Position numbers and translations under genes: made by a program. Positions 33,676 through 42,522 of a stretch of DNA of 64,000 nucleotides are shown here, one piece after another. Source of the DNA: CAYJAY01 sp964370715 (GTDB lineage: Bacteria; Bacillota; Clostridia; Oscillospirales; Ruminococcaceae). Within the stretch, counting starts at the first letter, position 1; each line of letters opens with the position of its first letter. The notes under the pieces were generated by a model. The model was not told the origin of the DNA. It saw only the letters and a list, made by a program, of their open reading frames with translations, and ran no database searches. The DNA lies in assembly GCA_964370715.1 (NCBI GenBank), contig CAYJKJ010000004.1, forward strand, positions 1 through 64,000, read 5' to 3'.

Positions 33676-35324
33676 AAAAACGGAACACTTTTAATGTGAT
33701 GTTAAGGCTAATCGGCCTTGTTCGGCCGCTGGCTCTTGTGATGGCGATAGCGATAGTTTTAGGTTGCGTGGGATATTTTTGCGCTTCGTTTATAACGGTT
33801 CTCGGGGGATTTGCGCTGGTCGACATAATGCAAAACAGCGGATTGATGGTGGGGACAATTGTTGTCGCTATCGGAACGATAGCGGTTTTAAGAGGGGTCA
33901 CACATTATATAGAGCAATACTGCAACCATTATATTGCGTTTAAACTGCTAGCGCTTATTAGAGACAAGGTTTTTTCACAGCTTAGAAAGCTAGCTCCGGC
34001 AAAGCTAGACGGCAAAGATAAAGGAAACCTAGTTTCGATTATAACCTCCGACATAGAGCTGCTAGAGGTGTTTTATGCCCACACCGTTTCCCCAATCTGT
34101 ATAGCATTTATAACTTCGACGACCGTCATCGTTTTTATTTCAAGCTTTAATATACTGTTGGGGGCGGTTGCCCTTGTTGCGCATATTACGGTTGGGGCGA
34201 TTATTCCGGTTATAATATCGAAGAAAAGCAGCGACATAGGCTTGAAACATCGACAAACAACGGGAGAATTAAACACATATTTTCTCGATAGCCTTCGAGG
34301 GCTGAAAGAAATTTTGCAGTTTTCTTATATCGAAAAAAGAGAAAAAGGTATTAAGGAACTTTCGGAATTGATGGAATGTTCCAACAAAGAGATTAAAAAA
34401 TATTCCGGAAAAACTTTCTCTGCAACGAGTTTTGCTATTCTTTGTTTTTCGGTTACGATGCTTTTTGTGTCGGGATTTTTGTATAGCGAAGGCGCAGTTG
34501 AACTTTCGGGCGTTATCGTTCCGACAATAATGTTGTTCTCGTCGTTTGGAGCGGTTACCGCAACGGCAAACCTTGGGGCGGGTCTTCTGCAAACCATCGC
34601 AAGCGGAAACAGGGTGCTTGATATTCTAGACGACCAACCGGTTGTCGAAGAGGTTTCCCGAGGTGTTGATGTCGAGTTTGAAAACGCTGATTTTAAAAAC
34701 GTTTGCTTTTCATATGGCGGCGAGCAGGTGCTGAAAGATTTTTGTTTAACGATACCGAAAGGGGAAGTTTTGGGGATAAGCGGAAGATCGGGTTGCGGAA
34801 AATCGACCGCATTAAAACTGTTGATGAGGTTTTGGGATGTTAACGACGGAGAAATTTTGTTCTCGCAAAAAAACATTAAAGAGATCAACACCAAAAGCCT
34901 TAGGGACAACCAAAGCTTTGTTACCCAAGAAACGCACATCTTCCACGACACCATCGAAAACAACATAAAGCTAGCAAAAATCGACGCTAGTCGAGACGAG
35001 ATAATAGATGCCGCAAAAAAAGCAAATATACATGAATTTATAAAAAGCCTACCCCATGGTTATGACACCGAGGTTGGGGAACTTGGCGACACTATTTCGG
35101 GGGGCGAGAAACAACGAATAGGTATAGCAAGAGCATTTTTACACAGCGCAGATTTAATCTTGCTAGATGAACCGACCAGTAATCTAGACAGCCTTAACGA
35201 AGCGGTTATTTTAAAGTCGCTCAAAGACACTAAGGATAAAACGGTCGTTTTGGTGTCACACAGAAAATCGACCATGAAGATCGCCGACAGAGTTTTAAAC
35301 ATCGAGACAGAACGACAAAGCTAG
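33672..35324 (+). CDS. ABC exporter half, CydC-like
   Basis: Partner of the preceding half-transporter, 550 residues. The membrane part has about six helices; the ATPase part has Walker A SGRSGCGKST, signature ISGGEKQR and Walker B LILLDEPTS. Both halves appear to retain complete ATP sites. FLDSLRGLKEILQFSY corresponds to the CydC pattern. The start overlaps the upstream stop (ATGA), giving coupled translation. The operon ends at the hairpin at 35356-35392. No regulator is linked; the divergent neighbour is kynU. Confidence 0.85.
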   Translation: MKKRNTFNVMLRLIGLVRPLALVMAIAIVLGCVGYFCASFITVLGGFALVDIMQNSGLMVGTIVVAIGTIAVLRGVTHYIEQYCNHYIAFKLLALIRDKVFSQLRKLAPAKLDGKDKGNLVSIITSDIELLEVFYAHTVSPICIAFITSTTVIVFISSFNILLGAVALVAHITVGAIIPVIISKKSSDIGLKHRQTTGELNTYFLDSLRGLKEILQFSYIEKREKGIKELSELMECSNKEIKKYSGKTFSATSFAILCFSVTMLFVSGFLYSEGAVELSGVIVPTIMLFSSFGAVTATANLGAGLLQTIASGNRVLDILDDQPVVEEVSRGVDVEFENADFKNVCFSYGGEQVLKDFCLTIPKGEVLGISGRSGCGKSTALKLLMRFWDVNDGEILFSQKNIKEINTKSLRDNQSFVTQETHIFHDTIENNIKLAKIDASRDEIIDAAKKANIHEFIKSLPHGYDTEVGELGDTISGGEKQRIGIARAFLHSADLILLDEPTSNLDSLNEAVILKSLKDTKDKTVVLVSHRKSTMKIADRVLNIETERQS

Positions 35325-35355
35325 AGGTTTGTTGAACGAAAAAATATCTAACAAA

Positions 35356-35394
35356 AACCGCCTTTTGGGATTAACTTATCCCAAAGGCGGTTTT
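35356..35394. terminator. Bidirectional terminator between convergent operons
   Basis: AACCGCCTTTTGGGAT (35356-35371) pairs, with one bulged T, with ATCCCAAAGGCGGTT (35378-35392). T runs follow on both strands, so it can end the CydDC-like operon and the convergent operon at 35458. Confidence 0.85.
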
Positions 35395-35457
35395 AAAAGA
35401 CTTATTATCAAATGCCGGTGCAATAGAATAAATAGAAACGGGAACAATCAAGTCTAT

Positions 35458-36276
35458 TTAATATTTCGATATATCATACCGCAGTATCATTGCGTGCATC
35501 TTGTTGTCTGCTATTTTTGTTGCGATTTTGGTGTATAGCTTAAGTTTTTTGTTTAGTTGTTTTGAAATTTGGCCGAAAAACCCATTTATCGATATAAGTT
35601 TAATCCCTGCTTTGTCGGCAAATTTTCTAGGATCTTCTATACAAAAATACATCATAGCGTTTTTGTTGCCAGTTTTTTGAACATACTTGTTTGCGTATTT
35701 AATACCGAACTCGTCGGTAGCATCGAACAGAAGCTCTGCATTATTAAACTGCGTTTTAAGTTTTGCAATAAGTGTTATAACTTCCTGTTCCTTAAAATAT
35801 TGAAACACACCGGCAACAACAAAAATAGTGGGTAGTTCGCAGTTTATATACTGCGAAAAATCGAGAGTGTTTGCGTCGCCTTTTATTAGTATTTCGTTTT
35901 CAAGAGCGCCCAAAACAGCTAGTCTGCTTTCTATTACCGACGGAAAATCAACCTCATAAAAATTCGCACTGCCTAATAATTCTTTAAGCCTAAAAGCCAT
36001 AGTTTCAAGACCGCAGCCAATGCAAACAACGTTGCATTTTCCGTTTTTTCTAATAAAATCGGCGACAATACCATCCATCACAACCGCCCTCGAAGCGGAA
36101 GCCATCATGGTGTATTCGCTGCTTTTTTCGGTGATGATGTTTTGGGGTATGGCGTTTTCAAGGCTTAAAGCTTTTTCGTCATAAAAATATTCGGGAAACC
36201 GCCTTGAAATGTATATACGAGCCATAAGAGGAATAAATAAAGTGTCTGGTACACCGCTAAGCTTTTTGTTTTCCAT
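35458..36276 (-). CDS. Leucine-carboxyl-methyltransferase-like (LCM/PPM-family) methyltransferase
   Basis: A 272-residue SAM enzyme. CNVVCIGCGLETMAFRL (about 78-94) is the SAM motif with the LCM-family spacing, FYEVDFPSVIESRLAVLG follows, and AGVFQYFKEQEV (about 153-164) is the post-motif II region typical of the Tcmp/LCM group. These enzymes O-methylate small polyketide-like molecules or a protein C-terminus. It is the last gene of the TetR/ABC/thiazoline-hydrolase operon, 5 bases after another methyltransferase, suggesting a role in modifying the same small molecule. Acceptor unknown. Confidence 0.8.
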   Translation of the reverse strand: MENKKLSGVPDTLFIPLMARIYISRRFPEYFYDEKALSLENAIPQNIITEKSSEYTMMASASRAVVMDGIVADFIRKNGKCNVVCIGCGLETMAFRLKELLGSANFYEVDFPSVIESRLAVLGALENEILIKGDANTLDFSQYINCELPTIFVVAGVFQYFKEQEVITLIAKLKTQFNNAELLFDATDEFGIKYANKYVQKTGNKNAMMYFCIEDPRKFADKAGIKLISINGFFGQISKQLNKKLKLYTKIATKIADNKMHAMILRYDISKY

Positions 36277-36281
36277 AAATT

Positions 36282-36938
36282 TTACCCAACCTTTGTTGCA
36301 CTAAAATAAATTAAAGAACCGTCGCAAGCTAAAAACTCCAATTTAAATTCTTTTGACAACCTTTCTTTAACTGATTGTTCGGTGTCAAAAGGGGCGGTAA
36401 GCCAGCCTTTTTTAGCAAGAATGTTTTTTGCTATAACATCGGTCAGCTTGCCTTTTCCCTCGATATAAAAACTGGAATACAAGCGGCCGTTCTTTTTCAA
36501 AACCCTTGATATTTCAAAGAATGCCTTATCTTTATCGGGGAAAACATGAAAACCGTTCATGCTTAAAACTATATCAAAACTTTCGTCTTTAAACGGTAGG
36601 TTGCCGACGTCGCCTTGAATAAGTTTAATATTTTCGCCGTTTAGTCTTTCTTTTGCAAGGCTTAACATATCCTCGCTGTAATCAAGGCAGGTTATGTCGG
36701 CGTTTTTCATTTTGTTGTATTTTTCAAAGACAAAAATTCCCGTGCCAACAGGCACTTCAAGGATTTTGCCGGTATACTCGTTTGGAATACCATCTAATAA
36801 TTTTTTTGCTATTATGTTGTTATCTGCGCCTTTCCAAACTATCTTTGAATATAGTTTGCTCCACCACGTGCTGTGGGTGATTATTATATCATAAAAGCTC
36901 TTCGAGGATTTGTAGGAACTTTGTATTTTGTCTGCCAT
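36282..36938 (-). CDS. Class I SAM-dependent methyltransferase
   Basis: A 218-residue methyltransferase of the Methyltransf_11 type: ILEVPVGTGIFVFEKY (about 58-73) is motif I, CLDYSEDML supplies the acidic ribose contact, and FDIVLSMNGFHVFPDK (about 121-136) is motif IV. It sits in the middle of the ABC-transporter operon, 9 bases after the membrane-protein gene. Acceptor unknown. Confidence 0.82.
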   Translation of the reverse strand: MADKIQSSYKSSKSFYDIIITHSTWWSKLYSKIVWKGADNNIIAKKLLDGIPNEYTGKILEVPVGTGIFVFEKYNKMKNADITCLDYSEDMLSLAKERLNGENIKLIQGDVGNLPFKDESFDIVLSMNGFHVFPDKDKAFFEISRVLKKNGRLYSSFYIEGKGKLTDVIAKNILAKKGWLTAPFDTEQSVKERLSKEFKLEFLACDGSLIYFSATKVG

Positions 36939-36947
36939 TATCTCTCC

Positions 36948-37436
36948 TTAAACTATTAATTGTAGAAGCGATGCCGAAATTAACGACACAACCGCTCCGA
37001 TTACAGTGCCTTTCAAAAATCCAATAAAATGATAAAACTTGCTGTTAAGCTCTTTTGTAAATTCTTCCGTTCCTTCAATTATCCACCTCTTACTTAATGG
37101 AACCCAAATCCAATCGATGATAACAAGGTCATATAAATTAACAACGAAAAAAAGCGCAAAGGTATACAAAAAAGATTCTACAAACCCGCTTTTCCCGAGA
37201 GCAACCAGTATTCCAACCATGACAGAAATAAAAACAACGACGGTAATTAGTTTCTTTAATATATGTTTTTTCTTGGTGGTTTTTATATGGCTTTTATATT
37301 GTGGCAGATAATCCACTTTATCCCTTATTTTTTTTGGATAGCTCATAACAACGTTTATAGGGTCTTTAGAAGCAAAGTATATAGCAACGGTAAAAACAGC
37401 ACAGAAAACTATGCTTAGTATTATAAATTCAAGCAT
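36948..37436 (-). CDS. Four-helix membrane protein of unknown function
   Basis: A 162-residue protein. One hydrophobic helix at the N terminus (about 3-24) is followed by a basic loop (KKIRDKVDYLPQYKS), then three helices (about 62-82, 88-110 and 140-160); IIDWIWVPLSKRW is a notable Trp-rich stretch. I do not recognise the family. It is separated by one base from the thiazoline-hydrolase-like gene, so it is tightly linked to this transport operon. Confidence 0.7.
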   Translation of the reverse strand: MLEFIILSIVFCAVFTVAIYFASKDPINVVMSYPKKIRDKVDYLPQYKSHIKTTKKKHILKKLITVVVFISVMVGILVALGKSGFVESFLYTFALFFVVNLYDLVIIDWIWVPLSKRWIIEGTEEFTKELNSKFYHFIGFLKGTVIGAVVSLISASLLQLIV

Positions 37437-37437
37437 T

Positions 37438-38043
37438 TTATTCCACCACCGTCATTTTAAAATCGCAAATTAAGTCGCCATCTCCGATTGTCTTTGTTCG
37501 CCCCCAAACAAGTTTTGGGTGCATATTTCCGTAGACTATGTCATCGCCTTTGCAGAACGCTTTTGTGATTTCAGGATAATCGTATTTTGTGCAAATGTCG
37601 GAATAGGGGCATTTTGTCATGTCGAACCGCATCTCTCTATCGGATATTTCATGAAACACCGCATCAAAGTTTTGCTTAACGCCAAACTTTTTCTTTGTCA
37701 TGTTTCCGAAAAAAACAGGCACTTTTTTATAAATTCCGGGGATTTTCAAAATCTTTGATACGAACTTTGCCCCCCTGTAGCTTCGCCATTCGATAAAACG
37801 AAACATGAACGCTAGCGCCTGCTCCCTTTCGATGCCATGGCTAATTTGAGCATCGAGAACCGCAATGCAAGGATAGATTTTAACTCTAGTGTGTGGGTAC
37901 ATCGCCGTTGGTTCGTCGGAATTTTCAACGCAAAGTTCATTAAACCTATCACTTGAAGTTTCGGCGATTGCGTTGCCGAGAGTTTCGCCATAGAATTTAA
38001 TTAGAGATTGTTTTGCTTGCGATAAAAATATGTTTTTTTTCAT
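37438..38043 (-). CDS. L-2-amino-thiazoline-4-carboxylate hydrolase-like protein
   Basis: A 201-residue protein that I recognise as the ATC-hydrolase family (PF14196): MYPHTRVKIYPC in the N-terminal part, then EWRSYRGAKF, and a C-terminal KCPYSDICTKYDYPEITKAFCKGDD stretch, quoted here in two parts (KCPYSDICTKYDYPE and ITKAFCKGDD), with conserved cysteines. The founding member opens the thiazoline ring of L-2-amino-thiazoline-4-carboxylate in pseudomonads on the way to cysteine. It lies 18 bases after an ABC half-transporter of a type used for metallophore uptake, so action on a thiazoline-containing import is an attractive but unproven idea. Confidence 0.7.
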   Translation of the reverse strand: MKKNIFLSQAKQSLIKFYGETLGNAIAETSSDRFNELCVENSDEPTAMYPHTRVKIYPCIAVLDAQISHGIEREQALAFMFRFIEWRSYRGAKFVSKILKIPGIYKKVPVFFGNMTKKKFGVKQNFDAVFHEISDREMRFDMTKCPYSDICTKYDYPEITKAFCKGDDIVYGNMHPKLVWGRTKTIGDGDLICDFKMTVVE

Positions 38044-38061
38044 TTTTAAACCGTTCTCCTT

Positions 38062-39807
38062 TTAAGTTAGCGCCCAGTTTGCGCTTTTCATCTGTAGATT
38101 AATCATGTTTTCATAGTCTTTCGAACTTTTTAAAAGTTCGCTGTGGCTACCGCTTGCGGAAACTTTGCCTTCTTTTAATAGTATGATTTTGTTAGCTCCG
38201 GCTATCGTTCTCATTCTATGCGCAATAACTATAACTGTTTTATTTTTTGTCAGGCGTTGGATAGCTTTTTGAACAGCACTTTCATTTTGTATATCGAGCG
38301 ACGATGTAGCTTCGTCTAGCAAAACTATCGGAGCATCTTTTAGGAGCGCTCTTGCTATCGATAGCCTTTGGCGTTCGCCCCCCGAAAGCTTTGAGCCGTT
38401 CTCGCCGATTAAAGTGTTGTAGCCGTTTGGAAGGTTGATTATAAAATCATGGCACATAGCGTTTTTAGCAGCTTGTATGACCTCTTGGTCGGTGGCGCCT
38501 TTTTTTCCGATTCTGATGTTTTCCATAATAGTGTTGTTAAACAACGTTACATCTTGGAAAACTATCGATATCTCTTTCAAAAGCGTTTCGGGTTCAATTA
38601 GCGAAACATCCTCCCCCCCGATAGTTATATTTCCGCTGTTTATATCCCAAAACCTTGCCGCAAGTTTCATAGCGGTCGATTTGCCGCCACCCGAAGGGCC
38701 GACAAGCGCCGTTATCTCGCCTTGTTTTGCAACAAAATTAACGCCATCTAAAACGGTTTCGCTTGTGTCATAGCTGAAGTTTACGTTGTTGAAAACTATG
38801 TCATAACCATTAGGGTTTATGTTTTCTTTTCCTGTTTGGATTTTGGTGTTGTTGAAATCGTTCATCCTGTCAACACTTTTAAGGGAAATAAATATAGCCG
38901 CAAGGTTGACGAGCGCACCCGACAGCGGGTCATAGATTCTTGAAGCTATCATAAGAAACGTTAAAAACGTTAAAAGAGCTATCTCCCCCGACGCCAAAAG
39001 AGCGACACCAACCAGCATCGTTGACGCTATTCCTACCTTTAGGATCATTTGGGAAACGGTTACGAGAACCCCTGTTACCAACTCCGACTTAAGAAGAGCT
39101 TTTTCGTTTTGAACGAGATGTTTATCCATTATGCTAAGATGTGCATCAATTCGGTTGTTTGATTTTATATCCTTGATGTTTTCGATACATTCTTGGATTT
39201 TGTCAAGGCAGATAAGCTTTAGATTAGTTGTTTTGATAACCCCGATATCCTGAGCCTTTTTAGTTGCAAAGCAAAGACCAAACGACACAGGCACCACCCA
39301 AACAAGCGACAATGCAAGGCGGTAGTCGAAAATGAACACACCAATACTTATAATAGTTGTTGAAATAATCGAGCCGATAAAGTTTGGGATAAAATGAGAG
39401 AAGGCGTTTTCGATCATCGAAACATCCCCCATTACGGTAGAGGAAAGATCGGCTAGATCTTTTTTGCCAAAGAATGAAAGCGGAAGTTTTCGGAGCGATT
39501 CGGCAAGGCCGATTCTCATGTTGGCGCTTTCTTCATAGGCGGAAACATAACAAAAATTATATTGGAAATAATATGCTAGAGTTAGAAGTAGAAATAGAAA
39601 TACCGTGTAGATAAAATAGATAATCGTTTGGTATATTGGTGATTCGCCGTTTAGAACGGGGATTAAAGTGTCGTTTATATAATAGAAAGAAATACCGCTA
39701 ATAACCATCAACAAGACGTTGATAATTATAGTTGCTATAACCGCTTTTAGCAGTTCTTGCGCTCCTTTTTCGGTTAGCGCAAAGGTTTTTTGCAGGAATT
39801 TTTTCAT
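38062..39807 (-). CDS. ABC half-transporter (second of a heterodimer), YbtQ/IrtB-like
   Basis: A 581-residue ABC protein with six membrane helices (about 20-300) and an ATPase domain: Walker A GPSGGGKST, signature LSGGERQR, Walker B IVLLDEATS. The membrane part has IGLAESLRKLPLSFFGKKDLADLSSTVMGD, quoted in part as LPLSFFGKKDLADLS, followed by a helix ending in FSHFIPN, a layout shared with the exporter-fold importers YbtPQ and IrtAB as well as with ordinary exporters. Its start shares a base with the stop of the upstream half-transporter. Direction and cargo cannot be proven from sequence. Confidence 0.83.
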   Translation of the reverse strand: MKKFLQKTFALTEKGAQELLKAVIATIIINVLLMVISGISFYYINDTLIPVLNGESPIYQTIIYFIYTVFLFLLLTLAYYFQYNFCYVSAYEESANMRIGLAESLRKLPLSFFGKKDLADLSSTVMGDVSMIENAFSHFIPNFIGSIISTTIISIGVFIFDYRLALSLVWVVPVSFGLCFATKKAQDIGVIKTTNLKLICLDKIQECIENIKDIKSNNRIDAHLSIMDKHLVQNEKALLKSELVTGVLVTVSQMILKVGIASTMLVGVALLASGEIALLTFLTFLMIASRIYDPLSGALVNLAAIFISLKSVDRMNDFNNTKIQTGKENINPNGYDIVFNNVNFSYDTSETVLDGVNFVAKQGEITALVGPSGGGKSTAMKLAARFWDINSGNITIGGEDVSLIEPETLLKEISIVFQDVTLFNNTIMENIRIGKKGATDQEVIQAAKNAMCHDFIINLPNGYNTLIGENGSKLSGGERQRLSIARALLKDAPIVLLDEATSSLDIQNESAVQKAIQRLTKNKTVIVIAHRMRTIAGANKIILLKEGKVSASGSHSELLKSSKDYENMINLQMKSANWALT

Positions 39808-41594
39808 TATGCATCCACCTCATCCCAGATAAATGTATTGTTATATTCGGTCCACATATCGTTATATAATCCTTTTTGTTCAACTAGTTGTTGATGGGTT
39901 CCTTTTTCAGCTATCTTTCCGTTTGCAACAACATAGATTATGTCGGCGTTTTTGACAGTTGACAATCTATGCGCTATCATAAGCACCGTTTTCCCTTTGG
40001 TTAGTTCGTTGAAAGCGAGCTGGATTTGATGTTCATTTTCGGGGTCGGCAAAAGCGGTTGCTTCGTCGAGAAGAATAATAGGAGCGTTTTTCAAGATAGC
40101 ACGTGCGAGAGCTATTCTTTGAGCTTCACCACCCGAAAGATAGACGCCCTTTGTTCCGAACACCGTTTCAAGCCCTGAGGGTAGTTTGGCTATTATGTCT
40201 TCGCAACGTGCAGCTTTAAGGGCGTTTGAAATATCTTCAACCGTTGCATCAGCGTTGCCTTCCTTGAGGTTTTCGAGAATTGTGGCTTTGTATAGATTTG
40301 TGTTTTGGAAAACAAACGAGATGTTTTGCATAAGCGTTTGTTCCGAAATGTCTTTAACATCGATGCCGCCTATCGAAACGCAACCTTGATCGACATCCCA
40401 AAATCTTGGTATAAGGGTTGCAAGTGTTGTTTTTCCGCCCCCCGACGGGCCGACAAAAGCAACCGTTTGACCTTCTTTAATCTCAAGGCTGACATCGTCG
40501 ATAGCTTTGGCTTCGGTGTTTGGATATGTGAACGATATGTTTTGCATTTTAATATTAAAGGAACTGGGTTGTTTTGGGTTACTTGGGGCTTCGAGCGGTT
40601 GCTCTAAAAGAAGTTGTTCAACACGGTTGATAGCGTCCCCCGCCATCATGCTGTGTTGGCTGACCCACATTATCTTCATAAGCATGAGCGAGCATATCGG
40701 GGTGAACAAAAGATAGAAAAAGAAGTTTAAAAAGAATTCTGTTTTGTCGGTCGCTCCGTTTATCAAAAATATCGATGACAACACAAGGAAAAACGGCGTC
40801 GAACCCAAAAACGTTTGGAACATAACCATTGGAAATCTAGCTCTTAGAGAATATGCAGAAACGTAGGTTTTAAATTTAACTATAACGTTGTGGAACCTTT
40901 CAAACGAAAAAACAGTTTGATTAAACGTTTTAACGACCGGTATTCCTCTTATATATTCGGTTGCTTCGTTGTTCATATCTTCGAGAGAAGATTGAAACTG
41001 TTTAAGCCTTTCGGGTTGGTCTTTGTCCATCATAAACGACATACAAATAAATCCGCAAATTATTGGAATAAGGCTTATTAGCCCTAGCCTCCAATCGAAC
41101 ATAATGAGGATGACGACGACCGCAAGGGGGGTTGCGAATGCGCCAACGACGTCGGGGAGTTGGTGGGCAAGATATGCTTCGGTAGCTCCGGCGCTGTCGT
41201 TGACTATCTTTCTGAGCTTTCCGCTACCGGTGTTGCTGAAAAATCCTAGCGGCAGTTTCATAAGATGTTCGATAGCGGCGTGGCGCATATTTTTAGCTAT
41301 TCTAAAAGCTGCTACATGGGTGAACATCAGCGCAACTGTGTAGATAAGCATAGCAACAACGGCGCAAACGGTTGCTAGAACTGCGTTTGACACTATGCTG
41401 TCGGTCAACGTTATATCGGGAAAAGAGGATATTATCTCGCTTATGCCGAACCATATAAAGATTATCGGCAACAGCGAAACTACCGCACTCACCCCCGAAA
41501 GAAACATTCCGAGAAGCGTTAGATTTTTGTGTTTCCCAGCAAATTTAAAAAGACTTTGCAGTAGCGGTTTTTTTGTGTCTGGTTGTTTTTGCAT
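39807..41594 (-). CDS. ABC half-transporter (first of a heterodimer), YbtP/IrtA-like
   Basis: A 595-residue partner with six membrane helices and an ATPase domain: Walker A GPSGGGKTT, signature LSGGEAQR, Walker B IILLDEATAFADPENE. The membrane part contains FFSNTGSGKLRKIVND and, a little later, AYLAHQLPD; this glycine-rich turn plus AHxxPD is what I associate with the siderophore-type exporter-fold importers rather than with MsbA-like lipid exporters. It is the first structural gene after the TetR gene, with a GTTAG-N6-CTAAC operator at 41657-41672 in between. Confidence 0.83.
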   Translation of the reverse strand: MQKQPDTKKPLLQSLFKFAGKHKNLTLLGMFLSGVSAVVSLLPIIFIWFGISEIISSFPDITLTDSIVSNAVLATVCAVVAMLIYTVALMFTHVAAFRIAKNMRHAAIEHLMKLPLGFFSNTGSGKLRKIVNDSAGATEAYLAHQLPDVVGAFATPLAVVVILIMFDWRLGLISLIPIICGFICMSFMMDKDQPERLKQFQSSLEDMNNEATEYIRGIPVVKTFNQTVFSFERFHNVIVKFKTYVSAYSLRARFPMVMFQTFLGSTPFFLVLSSIFLINGATDKTEFFLNFFFYLLFTPICSLMLMKIMWVSQHSMMAGDAINRVEQLLLEQPLEAPSNPKQPSSFNIKMQNISFTYPNTEAKAIDDVSLEIKEGQTVAFVGPSGGGKTTLATLIPRFWDVDQGCVSIGGIDVKDISEQTLMQNISFVFQNTNLYKATILENLKEGNADATVEDISNALKAARCEDIIAKLPSGLETVFGTKGVYLSGGEAQRIALARAILKNAPIILLDEATAFADPENEHQIQLAFNELTKGKTVLMIAHRLSTVKNADIIYVVANGKIAEKGTHQQLVEQKGLYNDMWTEYNNTFIWDEVDA

Positions 41595-41656
41595 TTTTTT
41601 ATCTCCTTTAAAATAATCGTCACCTTCGGTGAAGCTCAGTGTGTCAAAACAGGTTA

Positions 41657-41672
41657 GTTAGTATTTACTAAC
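41657..41672. promoter_or_regulatory. GTTAG-N6-CTAAC operator, site 1
   Basis: GTTAGTATTTACTAAC is a palindrome with 7-base arms, extended by a flanking A/T pair to 8-base arms. It lies 63 bases before the first ABC gene (minus strand). The same 16-base arrangement occurs three times in front of the flavodoxin operon. Confidence 0.7.
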
Positions 41673-41710
41673 TTTGTTGCAAAAAAATATAATGGTTTTT
41701 TCAGCAATAA

Positions 41711-41742
41711 ATATTAAAGGGAATCGTTTATCCCTTTAATAT
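41711..41742 (-). terminator. Hairpin at the end of the TetR gene
   Basis: ATATTAAAGGGA (41711-41722) pairs perfectly with TCCCTTTAATAT (41731-41742) and spans the TetR stop codon. On the minus strand only a weak T-rich stretch follows, so it may be a partial terminator that lets some transcription reach the ABC genes. Confidence 0.45.
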
Positions 41743-42333
41743 CTCGATTGTTCCGGCGTAATAAAAACGCTGGATTTTTTGCATATATTCGAAGGCATCG
41801 TTTTTGTTTAGATTGTGTTGAACAGCTTCAAGCATATTGTTGACCCCCGATGTCGACATAACATGAACAAAAAAACGGTTTACCGGGGTTAGCTCGAAAT
41901 TTTCTATTTCGAGCGCTCTAAGGGAGGAGGCCTCTTCAATTTCAACTAGTTTATCGATGAATTTTTCAAACTTTGTTCCGCCTGAATGAAAAAAAACAAG
42001 CTTTGCTTTATCTATATTATCATACATAAATTCAAGGATTTCAAAGCTACCGGTTGTCATGCTTTCTCTTTTTTTGTCTTGTTCAAACTTAATATGTTGA
42101 GGAACAAGATCATGAACTAAGCTGAAAAGCGACAGAAAATTTTCGGCAAATTCACCAACAACGGCTTCAAACAACATCTCTTTGTTTTTGAAATGATTAT
42201 ATAAAGCCCCAGTTGTGACGTTTGCTTTTTTTGCGATTGTCCGAAGATTGGCTTGGGAAAAATCACAAGATAAAAACTCTTGCTGTGCGCAAGCTAATAT
42301 TCGTTGTTTTGTTTGTTCAGAAGAAAAGCTCAA
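41728..42333 (-). CDS. TetR-family regulator of the ABC operon
   Basis: A repressor of about 201 residues with a standard TetR DNA-binding domain (ILACAQQEF, then ANLRTIAKKANVTTGALYNHF, quoted in part as VTTGALYNHFKNKEMLFEA). The ligand domain is not recognisable. I prefer the TTG at 42333, which has GCGAGGT seven bases before it; the ATG at 42354 has no ribosome binding site. It is the promoter-proximal gene of the operon that carries the ABC transporter, and its promoter is divergent from that of the DUF2325/flavodoxin set, with three GTTAG palindromes between. It is a candidate, but not the only one, for the protein binding those sites. Confidence 0.83.
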   Translation of the reverse strand: MSFSSEQTKQRILACAQQEFLSCDFSQANLRTIAKKANVTTGALYNHFKNKEMLFEAVVGEFAENFLSLFSLVHDLVPQHIKFEQDKKRESMTTGSFEILEFMYDNIDKAKLVFFHSGGTKFEKFIDKLVEIEEASSLRALEIENFELTPVNRFFVHVMSTSGVNNMLEAVQHNLNKNDAFEYMQKIQRFYYAGTIEILKG

Positions 42334-42371
42334 ACAGAATACCTCGCGTAACATTGTTATTTTTCATAACG

Positions 42372-42401
42372 ATGTTATCACAAATGGGATGGGTTTGTCA
42401 A
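42372..42401 (-). promoter_or_regulatory. Promoter of the TetR/ABC operon
   Basis: On the minus strand, TTGACA (42401-42396) and TAACAT (42377-42372) with an 18-base spacer. It lies back to back with the promoter at 42417-42445. Confidence 0.5.
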
Positions 42402-42416
42402 TATCAGATTTTTTAC

Positions 42417-42445
42417 TTGACAGATAACGGGAGTTAGTGTATACT
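42417..42445 (+). promoter_or_regulatory. Consensus promoter of the DUF2325/flavodoxin gene set
   Basis: TTGACA (42417-42422) and TATACT (42440-42445), spacer exactly 17 bases. The -10 box is embedded in operator site 2, so binding there would block RNA polymerase. Confidence 0.8.
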
Positions 42446-42448
42446 AAC
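42433..42448. promoter_or_regulatory. GTTAG-N6-CTAAC operator, site 2
   Basis: GTTAGTGTATACTAAC, covering the -10 box TATACT of the plus-strand promoter. Confidence 0.75.
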
Positions 42449-42454
42449 AAATAG

Positions 42455-42470
42455 GTTAGAAAAAACTAAC
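42455..42470. promoter_or_regulatory. GTTAG-N6-CTAAC operator, site 3
   Basis: GTTAGAAAAAACTAAC, extended by a flanking G/C pair to 6-base arms (GGTTAG/CTAACC). It begins about at the predicted transcription start, 22 bases (roughly two helical turns) from site 2. Confidence 0.7.
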
Positions 42471-42522
42471 CAAACAATCGCTGCTATGCTTTTTTGCAAA
42501 AGCAGTTTGTTTAAACCGATGA

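Noticed and set aside
34325..34966. Minus-strand open frame of 213 codons
   Set aside because: It is antisense to the CydC-like ABC gene, whose Walker and signature motifs are intact; the antisense product has no recognisable features.
31951..35324. Cytochrome bd assembly exporter as a firm call
   Set aside because: The proteins resemble CydDC, but no cydAB is linked, so the respiratory role is not claimed.
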